Positions 1 to 10,602 of a stretch of 24,512 nucleotides of DNA are shown here, piece after piece (positions within the stretch are counted from its first letter, which is position 1; every line of letters begins with the position of its first letter). The notes below the pieces were generated by a model, which ran no database searches, was not told where the DNA came from, and was given only the letters and a program-made list of their open reading frames with translations. The position numbers and the translations under genes were made by a program. This DNA comes from Elysia marginata (taxonomy: Eukaryota; Mollusca; Gastropoda; Plakobranchidae), in the NCBI GenBank assembly GCA_019649035.1, contig BMAT01001894.1, positions 67,344 to 91,855 on the forward strand, in the 5' to 3' direction.

Positions 1-1845
1 GAAGTTGCATTCAAGCGCCATCAAGAACACAAGCCTTTCAAAATTCAAGTTTCTACTTTTTCATCATTTGAATTTTGTGAGATTTTGTGCTTATTTTGTT
101 AAAGTGTCTATCGCCCATCCACTGACTATCAAGAAAAACCCATCATCAAAAGAAACCTTCAACGAAGAGCTCTCTGACTTCCTTGACTCAAAATATGAAA
201 AGAAAAATATTTTTGTCCTGGGCGACTTCAATTTACATGTTGAAAATATTTATAATTGCTTAGTAAACAACTTAAAAAAACTATAGAAGAACAAGGTTTA
301 CATCAACATATATATAAGTAAGCCCACTCAATTCATAAATACCATCACACCCTAGACCTTGCAATGACAAGAGGGAACTGTAATTTGAATGACATCAAAA
401 TTAAGGACGTGTGTCTATCCGATGACTTTATAATTGCTTTTGAGACTGATATAACATTATAAGTAAACCAAAGCGTGAACGGTCTATAACTTCAAGAAAT
501 TCCAGTCAAATGACTCCATAGACTTTAAAAGCAAGTTTTCACCCATCTTGTCGAAAAATCCACCAACAAACTGACAGTCTGAACAGTACATATTCTACGC
601 TTCTGGAAGACGCTGCACCAATGAGAAGACGGACTGCGAGACCTCTTTCCCCAGACCTCAAGTCAAAGCCACCCAACTAAAAAGCAGGAAAGCAGAGCGG
701 GGGTGGAAGAAGTCAGAATTCACTGTTCATAGAGACGTTCATGAACTAAATTTTCTAAAGCAACAGGTCTTTTTTGGTAATTTGATTAAAGATCTGAAAA
801 GAAAATTCGTTAAAGACAGGATTTTTGAAAGCTGATTCAGTAAATAAATATATTTAATATTTGCAACCACTTGCTGGGAAAAAAAACCGAAATCTCTGCT
901 CAATAATTTCCCCCCTGATAAGATTCTTGATGTCTTAAAATATTTCTTCGTAGTAAAAGTTGATAAAATGGGACAAGAACTTGATGCCATACAATCAGAA
1001 CATTAGTATCACGAATTCAAGCTCAATGTTTTAAATTGTTTTGAAGCGGTAATCGAACAGGTTGTCAGAAATATTATTCTTGATTCCTCTAAAGCATCAT
1101 GTGAGCAGGATCGGCTTCCGTCAAACTTGTTTATTGAATGCCTTGATCTACTAGTACTAGTCTTATAAACCATGTATAAATGATTCATTAGAGTCAGGAT
1201 CTGTACCCTGCTGCTTCAAGGAGGCTATTGCTAGACCTTTGCTAAAGAAAAAAGATCTTGATGAAAACCTTCTGAAAAATTATAGACCCGTGTCTAATTT
1301 ACCCTCCCTTTCTAAAGTTCTTGAAAAAGTTGTTTTACTTTAAATTGAATCCCACTCAAATAAAAATAGGCTAAAAGAAATAAACCAATCTGATTACAAA
1401 AAGAAGCACGGCACTGCAAGTGCCCTCTTAAAAGTTAACTTTGAGTCTGACCTTCTTGAAGCAGACTCTAGACAAGTGTCAACTCTATCACTACATGATC
1501 TATCTGCTGATTTCGGCACTTTAGACCACCGAATACTCTTATGGCGACCGGAAATTTATTTTGGTTAAAAAAAGGCTTTGAAGTGGACGGCTTAATACTT
1601 AGAAAATAAAACGCAAACTGTTTGTGTTGGGGGATATCACTCTGAGAAAAGTTTTCTTAGATACGGTGTTCCTCAGGGATTTGTCCTATGGCTCATTCTC
1701 TTCTCATTGTATTCACAAACAATTTCTGATGTCCTTACTAAACATGATTTTCGCTAACATTTACATGCTGACGACACCCACTTGTATAGATCAGCAAGAA
1801 GTGATGATTTGTCGGCTTATGTCAAGCTCATGAGCTCATGACTGT
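1..1845 (+). mobile_element. Degraded LINE (L2/CR1-like non-LTR retrotransposon), truncated
   Basis: Remnant of a non-LTR retrotransposon that copied itself by target-primed reverse transcription. An AP-endonuclease piece is recognisable by GDFN at 221-232, with a later endonuclease-end motif HTLDLAMTR near 346-372. The reverse transcriptase follows in one frame: [17 protein letters not shown] near 1206-1256, YRPVSNLP from 1281, a GTASALLKV block near 1411-1437, LSADFGTLDH (normally AFDTIDH) near 1501-1530, GVPQG at 1665-1679, and the catalytic ADD box at 1767-1775. The motif order and the [13 protein letters not shown] style are those of the L2/CR1/jockey group. Stops at 1341 and elsewhere, plus frame changes, show it is dead. 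The 5' end lies outside the window, and similarity ends soon after the ADD box, so the RT thumb and 3' tail are missing. Confidence 0.9.
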
Positions 1846-2446
1846 ATAGGCCAAGTATTGGCCTGAATGTTTTCAAACTTTTAAAAAGCATGTGGGTGAG
1901 CTTTTGTGCTAGAACCATTAAGATAAAATCTTTAAAACAAACTACCGGTATGTGGTTATTTTATTTGTGCTGACTTTCAGCATGTGTCGCAACAAAATTT
2001 AATTTTAATTATGAATGAAATCCCTTTTCTGGTACATGTACTATGAATGAAATCTCTTTTCTGATACTAAACAATAGATGGATTGCATGAAATTCCTTAC
2101 CAAGTTAAGAATCTCTAGCTAATATACTGGTCGGAATATTGTTTTCAGTGAAAGTTCTTGTTGCCAACATCGTTATGACAGACAGTGGCAAGCACATGTA
2201 GTGCTTACGATACTTTGGTATCAGCTGTTTTTTTTTCTCTCTCCATAATGACTGTTTTACTAGAAAAACACGTATATTAAAATGTAAATTTCGAGAAATG
2301 GCCCAATATGGTTTGCTTTTCCTAATGGTCGCACTTTTACACAATTTAAGTTAACTAAAATTTTGTATGTCATAACTATGAAAAATTTGATCAAATGCGG
2401 AATGCGTAATACTAATAGAGCCACAATCATAGGAATTTGTTGAAGA
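1846..2446. other. Noncoding sequence with a short tandem duplication
   Basis: No gene is seen. The stretch is AT-rich. At 2011-2067 a unit of about 32 bp beginning ATGAATGAAATC is present twice in tandem, with two differences over the first 25 bases. Weak open frames exist on both strands between 2105 and 2472, but none resembles a protein family I know. Confidence 0.6.
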
Positions 2447-2560
2447 GTTTTGCTATAGCGATATAAAGGCATTAAATTTAAGCAATAATTTCACAAAAAT
2501 GATGTTTTGCTATAGCGATATCAAGGCATTAAATTTAAGCAATGATTTCACAAAAATGAT
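2447..2560 (+). repeat. 57-bp direct tandem duplication, two copies
   Basis: Copies occupy 2447-2503 and 2504-2560 with a period of 57 bp. Each begins GTTTTGCTATAGCGATAT, and they differ at about two positions. Because 57 is a multiple of three, the plus-strand frame opening after TAG at 2430-2432 runs through both copies, encoding FCYSDIKALNLSN-FTKM twice. The near identity implies a recent duplication. Whether this frame was ever translated is unknown. Confidence 0.85.
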
Positions 2561-2737
2561 GTTAATGATAATGATGATGACGAGAGCTATGAAAATAATA
2601 ATGAGGTTGATTATGGTAACGATAATGAAGATAGCGATGAGGGTGGTGGATTTGTTGACGTCAATTATCATGAACTCATGGATGAGCAGCTAGGTGGCCT
2701 GGGACAATCCGGCACAAGTCGCTGTCACTACTTTTGA
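2546..2737 (+). pseudogene. Possible decayed coding fragment, Asp/Glu/Asn-rich
   Basis: A 63-codon open frame follows TGA at 2543-2545 and ends at TGA 2735-2737. Its first half is highly acidic (NDNDDDESYENN, then GNDNEDSDEGGG). The second half has ordinary composition, including VNYHELMDEQLGGL. The open frame through the 57-bp duplication runs into the same place one reading frame away, at a short A-run near 2552-2556. One single-base indel would therefore join the two. I do not recognise the protein. Acidic stretches of this kind occur in transposases and nuclear proteins, but GATGAT-like low complexity can also create acidic frames by chance. Confidence 0.25.
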
Positions 2738-4760
2738 GTTACACTTACAGCCCTTTCAATGAAAAAATGTTATAGACCCTACAACCAACATTAAAATACA
2801 CAATATGAAAATGGTAGAAATTCAATTATATGTAAAAATTTCGACCTGTGCCTGATTTTCCCAACCAAACCATTAGTCAAACAGTATAGGCTTATTCCAT
2901 TTTCTTTGGGCCTACTTTTGGCTGATACTGATTGGCTTTCTAAGCCTGTTTTAAAACAAATCAAACCTTTCAGCATACCCTAATAAATACATGTAATGGT
3001 ACAGCTATGCATCTATGCAACAAACTCTGGTGAGTTAAAATTAAATAGGACTAAAAATAACTTCAAACAGAGATAGAATAACACGCATCGACATGGTAAT
3101 TTAAATTATAAGAAAATGAGGAGGTGTTAAGCAGACAAAAAATATGGCACACGATGAAGCCAGGAACAGTTACAAAGACAAACAAAACCTAACACTCGCA
3201 AACAAAACAACGCACTCTCTCCACTACAAAAACGTGGTAGTGGGGAAGATGCCGTTAAAACCAGAACTAATGGGCCTTCTGATAAGGCAAACCAACTAAC
3301 ACTAGTTAGATAAAGGAGCTTAATTTTTGTCCAGCTTTTAATTTATATGAAGCTTAAAATAAAAATTGAAGACAGGGTCAATGCAAATACTACACCACAT
3401 TTTATGATTTATTGCATTTATAAAATACTTTCATAGCATTCATAAAATTGTTTCAACCTCTTTTTCAATCCGCAGTAAAAAAAATATGGCTGTTCTCCAT
3501 TATTCTATAATTATAAATCGGGCAATGCATGTTGTTTAAAATTCATGTTTACTAGCAGACTTATTGAAGACTTTTGGTTACAGTACTGTGGTGGTCTACC
3601 TTACATATACCGGTACTGTTTTAGTGACAGACAAGACTATTATAATACAAACCAAACTTATGCTACTTGTATTGTGAATTTCATAACGTAAATTGTAACA
3701 ACAAATTTGCTGTATACGAAATACATTCAACCTAATACCTTTCACTATGAAATAAATCCAATGTAGGTGTACATTAATAAGAACTTAAAAAGCTTTCAAC
3801 AAATTTTATTTGATCAATTCAAACACAATGCATCTGTTTGCTTTAAGAGATACAGAACAGTTTATTGTTATAACTGCAAATGACATGACAGAAAACAAAA
3901 TGGTTTAATTATTATCACAGTACATGAATACATGTAAAGGTGTAAATGTTTTCCAAATGCTGAACAGGCATAGTACATGCAATATTTTTGTAGTAGACAC
4001 ATTTTGACATATATATACATGTATCCAGCTTTGAATCATTGCTTGAAATAAGTACATGTGTATCTAACCGACTATGGGCAGCTAAGGATCGTTTCAGATT
4101 GATAAAGTGGTTTACTACCTTGAGACTGACAGCTCTTTATCCATGAGTTTAAATTTCAATGGATTGGTCAGAGATGGCATTAAAGTTTTGTAGTTTGTAC
4201 ATGTACTATAAAGGATTAAGAGCTGAATAAAAGCTCTGCCATTTTTAACTTTACAAATTTGTTTTGACCTCAAGTAAAGTTGACATTTAACAATAATTAT
4301 AATAAGTTGACCCATTGGGTTGTCTCAAATATAGTACTTTTGGCAAATTTTGTACATGTAGGCCTATGACATGGAAACAGAGATTAATTTTACAGCTTAA
4401 AGTGATGATTATTATTGCACACACAATGGCATATACTGTACAATAAATGTACATCCATCTACGTGGATGATTTTATATGGCACCAATTTGAATCTCAATA
4501 GTTAATGAGGTAATAATTGTTTGACATTGAGCTAAATCAGATGAGTCAACTAAGGAAGTTGCAAATGAGTTCACTATACGTGTATTAATTACAAGTTATG
4601 ACGTCTAAATTGCTGCTTGAAAAACAAAACATGCCAAAACACCATTACTTTGGAGACCACTTTTTAAAAATTTGAACCTTGCACGGTTCCACATCATTTT
4701 TTAAAATAAAAGCCAAAAAAATTAATTTCCTGCAAAGTGTGTGAGTAGAAGACATATTTT
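2738..4760. other. Noncoding, AT-rich intergenic sequence
   Basis: Nothing codes convincingly here. Short ORFs at 2791-2976 and 4115-4315 on the minus strand have no recognisable motif. The sequence carries scattered TACATGTA and ACCGGT palindromes, such as ATACCGGTACTG near 3608 and ATACATGTA near 4015. No RNA gene was seen. Confidence 0.6.
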
Positions 4761-5181
4761 GCCAAATTGCACAAAAAGCAGCGACCACTGGTCAAACCAA
4801 GCACACAAACCAATTCAAAGAAGACTTTTTAAGGAATACACGTACTTGACGTTTCAGAATTTATTTCCCATTTTTGCATTAAAAATACATAGAAAATAAC
4901 CTTCCAGGGTACTTTTGTAACCCTAATTTGCGGATTGGGCTAAATCACATAAGTGCTGATTTAAACTGTAGTGAATTGTTTACATTCTAAATGAAAGCTG
5001 GAATTGTTTTTGATCATCGTTCTTTATGTAATCTACAATTTTTTTAATGAATTTTGGTTTTGTTTATTTTTAAAACTTTTTGTTTCAATGAAGCCTTGTA
5101 TTACCTCCAAAGATAAAACTTATTCATGGTTTCTTGTGTGCTTGGTTTGACCAGTGGTCGCTGCTTTTTGTGCAATTTGGC
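4761..5181. repeat. 421-bp element bounded by 48-bp perfect inverted repeats
   Basis: The arm at 4761-4808 (starting GCCAAATTGCACAAAAAGCA) is the exact reverse complement of 5134-5181 over 48 bases. The 325-bp interior is AT-rich with no coding sequence. The form is that of a miniature inverted-repeat transposable element, and perfect arms suggest recent movement or gene conversion. No target-site duplication is apparent: the left flank ends CATATTTT, and the right flank is the GTCACC end of the next element. The superfamily cannot be assigned. Confidence 0.75.
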
Positions 5182-5355
5182 GTCACCCTATATTATATAG
5201 AGGAAAAAATATAAGTATTCCTGTTTGCATATCGGGGGTAGGCTTACTCTTGCCACCTCACATTGCTATATAGCAGGAGGTATGATAAAAGTATCCCTGA
5301 TGCCAAGATAGGAATACTTATGGTTTTTGGCCTAAATAATATCATATGGGGTGAC
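5182..5355. repeat. 174-bp hairpin element (MITE-like)
   Basis: Ends GTCACCCTATATTAT (5182-5196) and ATCATATGGGGTGAC (5341-5355) are imperfect reverse complements. Pairing continues inward: ATAAGTATTCCT near 5211-5222 faces AGGAATACTTAT near 5310-5321. The middle contains the small palindrome GCTATATAGC. The whole unit can fold as a single long hairpin. It starts at the first base after the 48-bp inverted repeat ends. Confidence 0.7.
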
Positions 5356-7121
5356 AAAAGAACCCACAATGCTCTGATACGATGTAAAAACATTAAACCT
5401 GGATAAGGTTAAAGAATGCAGACGTAAAATACACTATATCATACTACACATTAGAAAAAGCACTACTCTACAAGAGACAAAACAATGTAGCCTTTGCTTT
5501 GCAGAAAAGTATGCAATACCGCCAAAGAAACCTAGTCTAAACAAAAGAATGGAAATAATTACTTCATACTGCATGCAGCATAGTACTTGTGTAATACAAC
5601 TAAAAAAAAAAAAGACAGCACTAAAATTTTTAACGTGGACTTGCACATGTATATAAAACATACATATCTTCCTGATAGAGTGCATGGTCTAAAAAAGTGC
5701 TGACATGATAAAAACAGCTTATTTATAATATTAGATGTATATAAATAACGACTTGTGTGAATTACCTTACAAAAAATTTGTTTCAAGCTTGTGAGGTTGT
5801 TATTATAGTGGTTTTATATTTCTATTTTTCAGTTTTTGGGGATAAAACTGCAAGTCTGCAGACAATTATGGACAAGGAAAAAAAACCCAATGAAGTTTTG
5901 GAGGTTTGACCTTCATGATGAAAATAACACAGCTGTTAAGATGAGTTTTTGTCAACTGCTTGAACCTACATGTATTTATGCTGTTAATACTACATGATGT
6001 ATATAAGAGGACGTTCATCAAATGGAAAAAAAATAAGGGAGTGTAATTGAGTCAATAACATACCATAAAGGGAAAAGATTTTAGTTGTGGCTTTTCTACA
6101 GACCAAGAAACTATGGAATTGCATCACTAACACTAAAAGATGTTAGTGTACTTTTATTTCCGGTACTTATGTAAATTGTATGTGCACCATAGAAAAAATA
6201 TTCAAGCTTTTTCCAGCTTCAATGGATACCTTTAAGAAAGAGTAAAAAAGAGTATTTTTAATGCAAAGTATTAGCACAGGGCCAGAGGCCATTTTTAGTT
6301 GAGGTTATAGTTTTTATGCATTTATTGTTTGTCGAGCCACTCAACCATCCTTCTTGTATTTAGGGAAGTTTGATAATTAGAGAGAAAATAAAGAAAAATT
6401 TAGGAGTATTACTCCTGTCGGCCTAAAGATAAAATTTCAACAAAAAGAGTTTAATATTTGTGATACATGGAGTTGACATACATGTATTGTGTAAACAACA
6501 TTCATGTGGATTTTAATAATAAAAAGAAGGCTATCAATAAATTCGATTTTTAAGTAAATAGGCCTACTTCAACTGCAGTTAAAGTATCCTACTAAAAACT
6601 GCAACTTTCCAAACTTTCCAGCATATTTAACAGCTTAATTTTCAGTGTTTCCTTTTTTTTAAAGTCCCATGCTATCATGTTAATCTCTAAAGTACAAGTT
6701 TGAGTACTCAAAACTGGCTCTCTAACAACACGCCTTGCAATCACCACCACCACTTCCCAAATTCTGGACCTCCCCTAGCCAAAGTCTAGTGTTATCATAT
6801 CTCACCTGCATCATGCTCAGCCTTAATGGATGGAGTCCATATTTACATCTAATGTGAATATGATTATGAACTGTGATCATCTGGTCATTGAATGTCATAA
6901 AGGGACAGGGTTTGTAGCCATGTTGGTAGCAACATAACTATTGATGGAGTGTAAAAAGTCTCCTACAATAAGACTATGGGAAATGGTAAGGAGGGCGGGG
7001 AGAAACCACCTACTGTAGGTGCAAACTCTTCAATTCTTTTCCTGAGGGCATACAGAAATTAGATTGCAATGATATATGAATTATCCATCCCTACTAGCAT
7101 AGTACTGGTAAAATCATCCAC
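5356..7121. other. Noncoding intergenic sequence downstream of the acetyltransferase gene
   Basis: No gene supported. Overlapping minus-strand ORFs at 5434-5786 are low-complexity and rich in Phe, Cys and Leu, without a recognisable domain. The nearest clear AATAAA on the minus strand (TTTATT near 6321) is about 830 bp beyond the acetyltransferase stop and could be a distal poly(A) signal. Confidence 0.5.
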
Positions 7122-7127
7122 TTTAAT
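7122..7127 (-). promoter_or_regulatory. Candidate poly(A) signal ATTAAA of the acetyltransferase gene
   Basis: The plus strand reads TTTAAT, i.e. ATTAAA on the minus strand, about 28 bp past the stop codon. ATTAAA is the commonest variant of the animal poly(A) signal. Use of this site would give a very short 3' UTR. In AT-rich DNA this may be chance. Confidence 0.25.
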
Positions 7128-7154
7128 TATCAATGAGTCTACTTACAAATTTTT

Positions 7155-7874
7155 TCAAAAGGAAAGAAAATATTCAAAAGTTTTTATTTTAACAAATCCT
7201 TTAAGATATTTGTATGGTTTAACAGCAATTAGTTGAAATCCATGATTTGCATACAAAGATCTTGCTGCATGATGGACTTCTGTAGTAATCAAAAAAACAC
7301 CATCATAATTATGCCTCTTACAAAATTCAAGAGATTCATTTAACAAACATTTTGCAATACCCATGCCTCTAAATTTATTTCTAACTACCATTCTTCTAAG
7401 CCAGGCAATTTTTCTATCAGGCAAAACAGAGTCTAGAGGATATTTGTTGCTTGATGAACAATATATGCTTTTATCTGAATCAGACTTTTTTACTATTGCA
7501 ACCGTACCCACAACTTCATTATCACACTCAGCAACCCAAAAATGATTGTCAGAATCAGAAAAATATGTTTGTTGAATGTCATTGATGTCTAAAAGAGTTG
7601 AGCTGTACAAATATACATAGGAGCTCAAAATACATAATGCATAAATAGCTCCAATTCCAAAAAGAAAACAGGGAATGAGAGTTATTGTTGACAAACCGTT
7701 AGCAAGTCCAAGAAATATTACAACTATACTAAGCGCTCTGAGAACAGGCTTCTTCAAACACAACAAAAAAGTTGCATTGATGTTGCTGTGGCTTCCCTCT
7801 TGCAATACTGACCAAACAGCATCATCATCACCAGGTTGCCAAGGTCGAATGATCACTTCAGCTGTGGATGCCAT
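7155..7874 (-). CDS. NAT8-like: NAT8/camello-like N-acetyltransferase, 239 aa
   Basis: GNAT-family enzyme expected to move acetyl from acetyl-CoA to an amine. In vertebrates, NAT8 members acetylate cysteine S-conjugates or protein lysines at the ER membrane; the substrate here is unknown. Numbering from Met at 7874: the N-terminal VIIRPWQPGDDDAV resembles the family's IRxYQxxD start. A long hydrophobic stretch at about 47-91 fits the membrane hairpin. Then FWVAECDNEVVGTVAIV (112-128), acetyl-CoA motif A with RGMGIA (169-174, RxxGxA), and ITTEVHHAARSLYANHGF (195-212), the usual C-terminal GNAT strand and helix. Vertebrate NAT8 is about 227 aa, so length fits. The frame stays open back to 7949, but that upstream codon is TTG after an in-frame TGA, so 7874 is the first ATG. 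One coding exon with no visible break. Confidence 0.9.
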   Translation of the reverse strand: MASTAEVIIRPWQPGDDDAVWSVLQEGSHSNINATFLLCLKKPVLRALSIVVIFLGLANGLSTITLIPCFLFGIGAIYALCILSSYVYLYSSTLLDINDIQQTYFSDSDNHFWVAECDNEVVGTVAIVKKSDSDKSIYCSSSNKYPLDSVLPDRKIAWLRRMVVRNKFRGMGIAKCLLNESLEFCKRHNYDGVFLITTEVHHAARSLYANHGFQLIAVKPYKYLKGFVKIKTFEYFLSF

Positions 7875-7912
7875 CAGCAAGGGTGTCTCAAGAAAACGTT
7901 GGGCCCACAATT

Positions 7913-7930
7913 CTGATGGAATAAAGAAAT
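7913..7930 (-). promoter_or_regulatory. Possible 3' splice site upstream of the acetyltransferase start
   Basis: The minus strand reads a pyrimidine-rich TTCTTTATTCCATCAG about 38 bases before the ATG. If used, a noncoding 5' exon lies further upstream (higher coordinates) and the coding part remains a single exon. No partner donor was identified. Confidence 0.3.
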
Positions 7931-8015
7931 ATTTGGATTTTTTTTTCAATCAGTACTTTCAGGGCTTTTTAGATAACTTACAACAGTGAACAATTATTGT
8001 GGTATGTAATGGAAC

Positions 8016-8070
8016 AAAGATAATAGCCTTTTTGAAGCAGTCCTTTTTTTTTTTTGCTATCCCTTAAAAC
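8016..8070 (+). repeat. Short dispersed repeat, copy 1 of 3
   Basis: The segment from AATAGCCTTTTTGAAGCAG to GCTATCCCTTAAAAC is similar to 15161-15212 in the same orientation. Its terminal part also matches 10233-10280 in inverse orientation (TTTTAAGGGATAGCAAAG). The family is unknown. The matches are short and interrupted by T-runs, so homology is likely but not certain. Confidence 0.45.
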
Positions 8071-8277
8071 TAAGGAATTTTTCTTCTTTGTCTTTTTGTT
8101 TTCATCTCAGAGTTTTGGCTATCACATGTACTCAACTCTGCATAAGTCGATCTCCAGGAAACATAACCAATAACTTTGATTTAGGTGAAAATTGACTATG
8201 TGTATAAATGTCTTTATGGTTAATAAATTGTCCCTATTACACACAAAGGACAAAAAAATGACTTGGACTAGACACAA

Positions 8278-8803
8278 GCAGAGGGAAAGCAGGGGAGGGG
8301 AAAGGGAGGTGGGGCGAGGCACGAGCTAGCGTAAACTGCAGAAGGGAAGGGGAGGGCCGTGGGTTTAAAAAGTCAACAAAATGTGAAGCCTGAGATTACG
8401 TCAGATTAGGCCTGTTGGCAAATCTGAAACTTTACCGTTCACCCCACGATTGCCAATGAGATAAGAGCACAAATTATTGTATATTCTGCGAACTCCCTGT
8501 TTGAAGTCAACTGCTTGCGGGAAAGAACGATCATTTTATGCTCTATTCTCATCCCCAATTAATTTCTACTTTAGCTGTTAATGTTAGGGCTAACAAGAAA
8601 CGAAAGTGTCTTTACAAACTGCTTAACAGATGTACAAACATATAAGTACATGTACTACTATCATGTTTTCCTCTACAATAGAGCCTTCAGTACTTTTTAA
8701 AATAATTTTAGAACAACCTTCTTTTCAACACGACCTCAGGTTCAACAAGAATATAATGCCAGGCCCTACTTTCTAGTTATATCAAAGGTTCACTGTACTG
8801 TCT
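8278..8803 (+). repeat. Dispersed repeat family, copy A
   Basis: Two blocks are shared with 14588-14957 in the same orientation. The first is a GGGGCGAGGCACGAGCT-containing purine-rich block (about 8278-8415). The second runs from about 8600 to 8803 and includes ATCATGTTTTCCTCTA, TAATGCCAGGCCCTAC and a terminal GGTTCACTGTA. About 185 bp separate the blocks here but only about 15 in copy B, so one copy has an insertion or the other a deletion. No protein is encoded. The ACTGTA-type end and GGTTCAACAAGAATATA wording suggest a non-autonomous pogo/Tigger-like DNA transposon, which is inference. Confidence 0.65.
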
Positions 8804-10206
8804 TTGCTGGTGCTCAAAAAACCGATCACAACATCTTTCTGTTTTCTTTTTTTTTTTTTTTTGCAACTTCATCCATTAGTTAGACTTTTTCTTCAAACTT
8901 CAGAGTTATTAACTTAATGCCTGCAATTTAATTTTTAAAACTTTATTAGAAACATTTGGCTTTGGAATGCGATTGCCTCAGTAACTAGTTCTTACTGTGT
9001 AAACAATCAATAATTTTAATAGGCCTGCTGAAAAACATTAAAACTAACAATGATGAATTGTCTCAGCTGTAGGCGAAATCAATGACTGCATCATTTATAG
9101 TGATTCATCATTAGCCTATTGACTGGCAAGAGTTGGTTACGGGTAGGTGAAGGGTAGGCTTAAGTTATGACTTTTTTTTTTTCAGGTAACAATGTGTCCA
9201 CCGAGCATCTTTTAATGGCAGCATAAGTTCTATGTTAACACACCTTTCCAGCATTATACCCACATTCGCTTGCCGGCATTAGACCTATTGCTCTTTGTGG
9301 TAAGCTACCTTTTTGTAAACATGAGAGAGAAACAGGAGGATGGAATGGTTCCTGGGGTTTGGCGATACTGATAGGCATAGTAGGATTGGTTTCACTGTCA
9401 CTAGTCTCAGCACTTTGTTTACTTTACAGGTCACCCATTCTACAGACAAAGTTTATTCATAAAACTATCATCACCGTTGATTGCATGCAGACACATTCTG
9501 TAAGCTAGGTCTTATTTGACTTAATAAAACAATAGCCTTTTTTCCCCTCTGCTCTGGATCACTCGTGATCGACTTATGAGGAAGTGCTTATACTTTTATA
9601 TTTCAAAGGGGGGGGGGGGTAGAAAAAAATTTACTTAGTCAATTACAATCAAGTTAGGGGCAATGTAAAAAAGTGGAGTTGCCTGGTGATATGACCATTG
9701 GTAAGTAAATTTATGTTTCTAACTGAAAGAAAGCATGATATTAAATATTATATTACGCTGTTTTGTTTTTTTAACACCTAAAATCTAACTAAGTAAAAAA
9801 ATTATATATACATACAAATCTAAATAAATTTGTTTTGTCATGGAATCCTTTATAATTGTATCTAAGCCTACTCTAGACTGACGCTATGTAGGTCTGACAC
9901 TGAAAGTGATTATATAAAGTAAATAGGTAGGCTACTTTTGAACCAGTGCAGTCCCTTTGGACTGTAAGTACTGTTGGAATGGTGGGCGATCATCCCTGTA
10001 CTCGACCTTGCTTAGCCAGTTCAATAAAACTATATTTAAACTAATAAGACATTTTTTGTTTATAATTTAAAGGTTTCTTATTAAAACTTATTTATTTTAA
10101 GGGCATAAATTGTTTGTAAAACTTTTGTTAGGAGCATAATCATTAAATGAGGAACATATTATAGTATGCAATTCATGATATGAGGCTGTGACAAGAGGTC
10201 GCTATT
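8804..10206. other. Noncoding sequence
   Basis: No gene seen. It holds a T-run near 8850-8863 and a G12 homopolymer at 9608-9619. GATCGACTTATG at 9567-9578 is the exact reverse complement of 8141-8152 and may mark the two ends of an old element of about 1.4 kb spanning the dispersed repeat. Confidence 0.5.
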
Positions 10207-10602
10207 TGTTGGTTGTGATGGTGGACAAAGTGTTTTAAGGGATAGCAAAGAAAATAAGGCTGAACATTCTAAAAAGGCTCTTGCCTTGTATCCACTTTAA
10301 ACAACATCATTTAGAAGTGATCAAAATTTTACCCCCAAAAAACCTTACAGTTTAAAAAATTAAGGAAAAACTTAATTGAGAATCTGTTGGTTGTGATGGT
10401 GGACAAAAACTTTATCCTGCATCACACCGACAGATTTTGAGTGTGGCCGTTATTACAATTCTTCATCAATTCACTTCAAGTTTCTGACAAAGCATTATGA
10501 TGCAATTTAAGAAAGTCATAACATCACATCATCATGAAAGTATGGTTAGACAGTTTCTGTGTTATTTCTGAAAATACTTTGTACCCCCATTACAACCGAC
10601 AT
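10207..10602. repeat. Cluster of related termini, probable old MITE
   Basis: The 23-bp word TGTTGGTTGTGATGGTGGACAAA occurs exactly at 10207-10229 and 10385-10407. An imperfect reverse complement (CCATTACAACCGACA, with GTACCC before it) ends at about 10602. So 10385-10602 may be a small element with degenerate terminal inverted repeats, with a second copy of one end upstream. No coding sequence. Confidence 0.45.

Noticed and set aside
2105-2472. Overlapping minus-strand ORFs of 70-79 codons, and a plus-strand open frame over the same bases
   Set aside because: Open on both strands with no recognisable motif; treated as chance.
7875-7949. Acetyltransferase start at 7949
   Set aside because: The codon there is TTG, not ATG, and directly follows an in-frame TGA. 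Family alignment begins just after the ATG at 7874.
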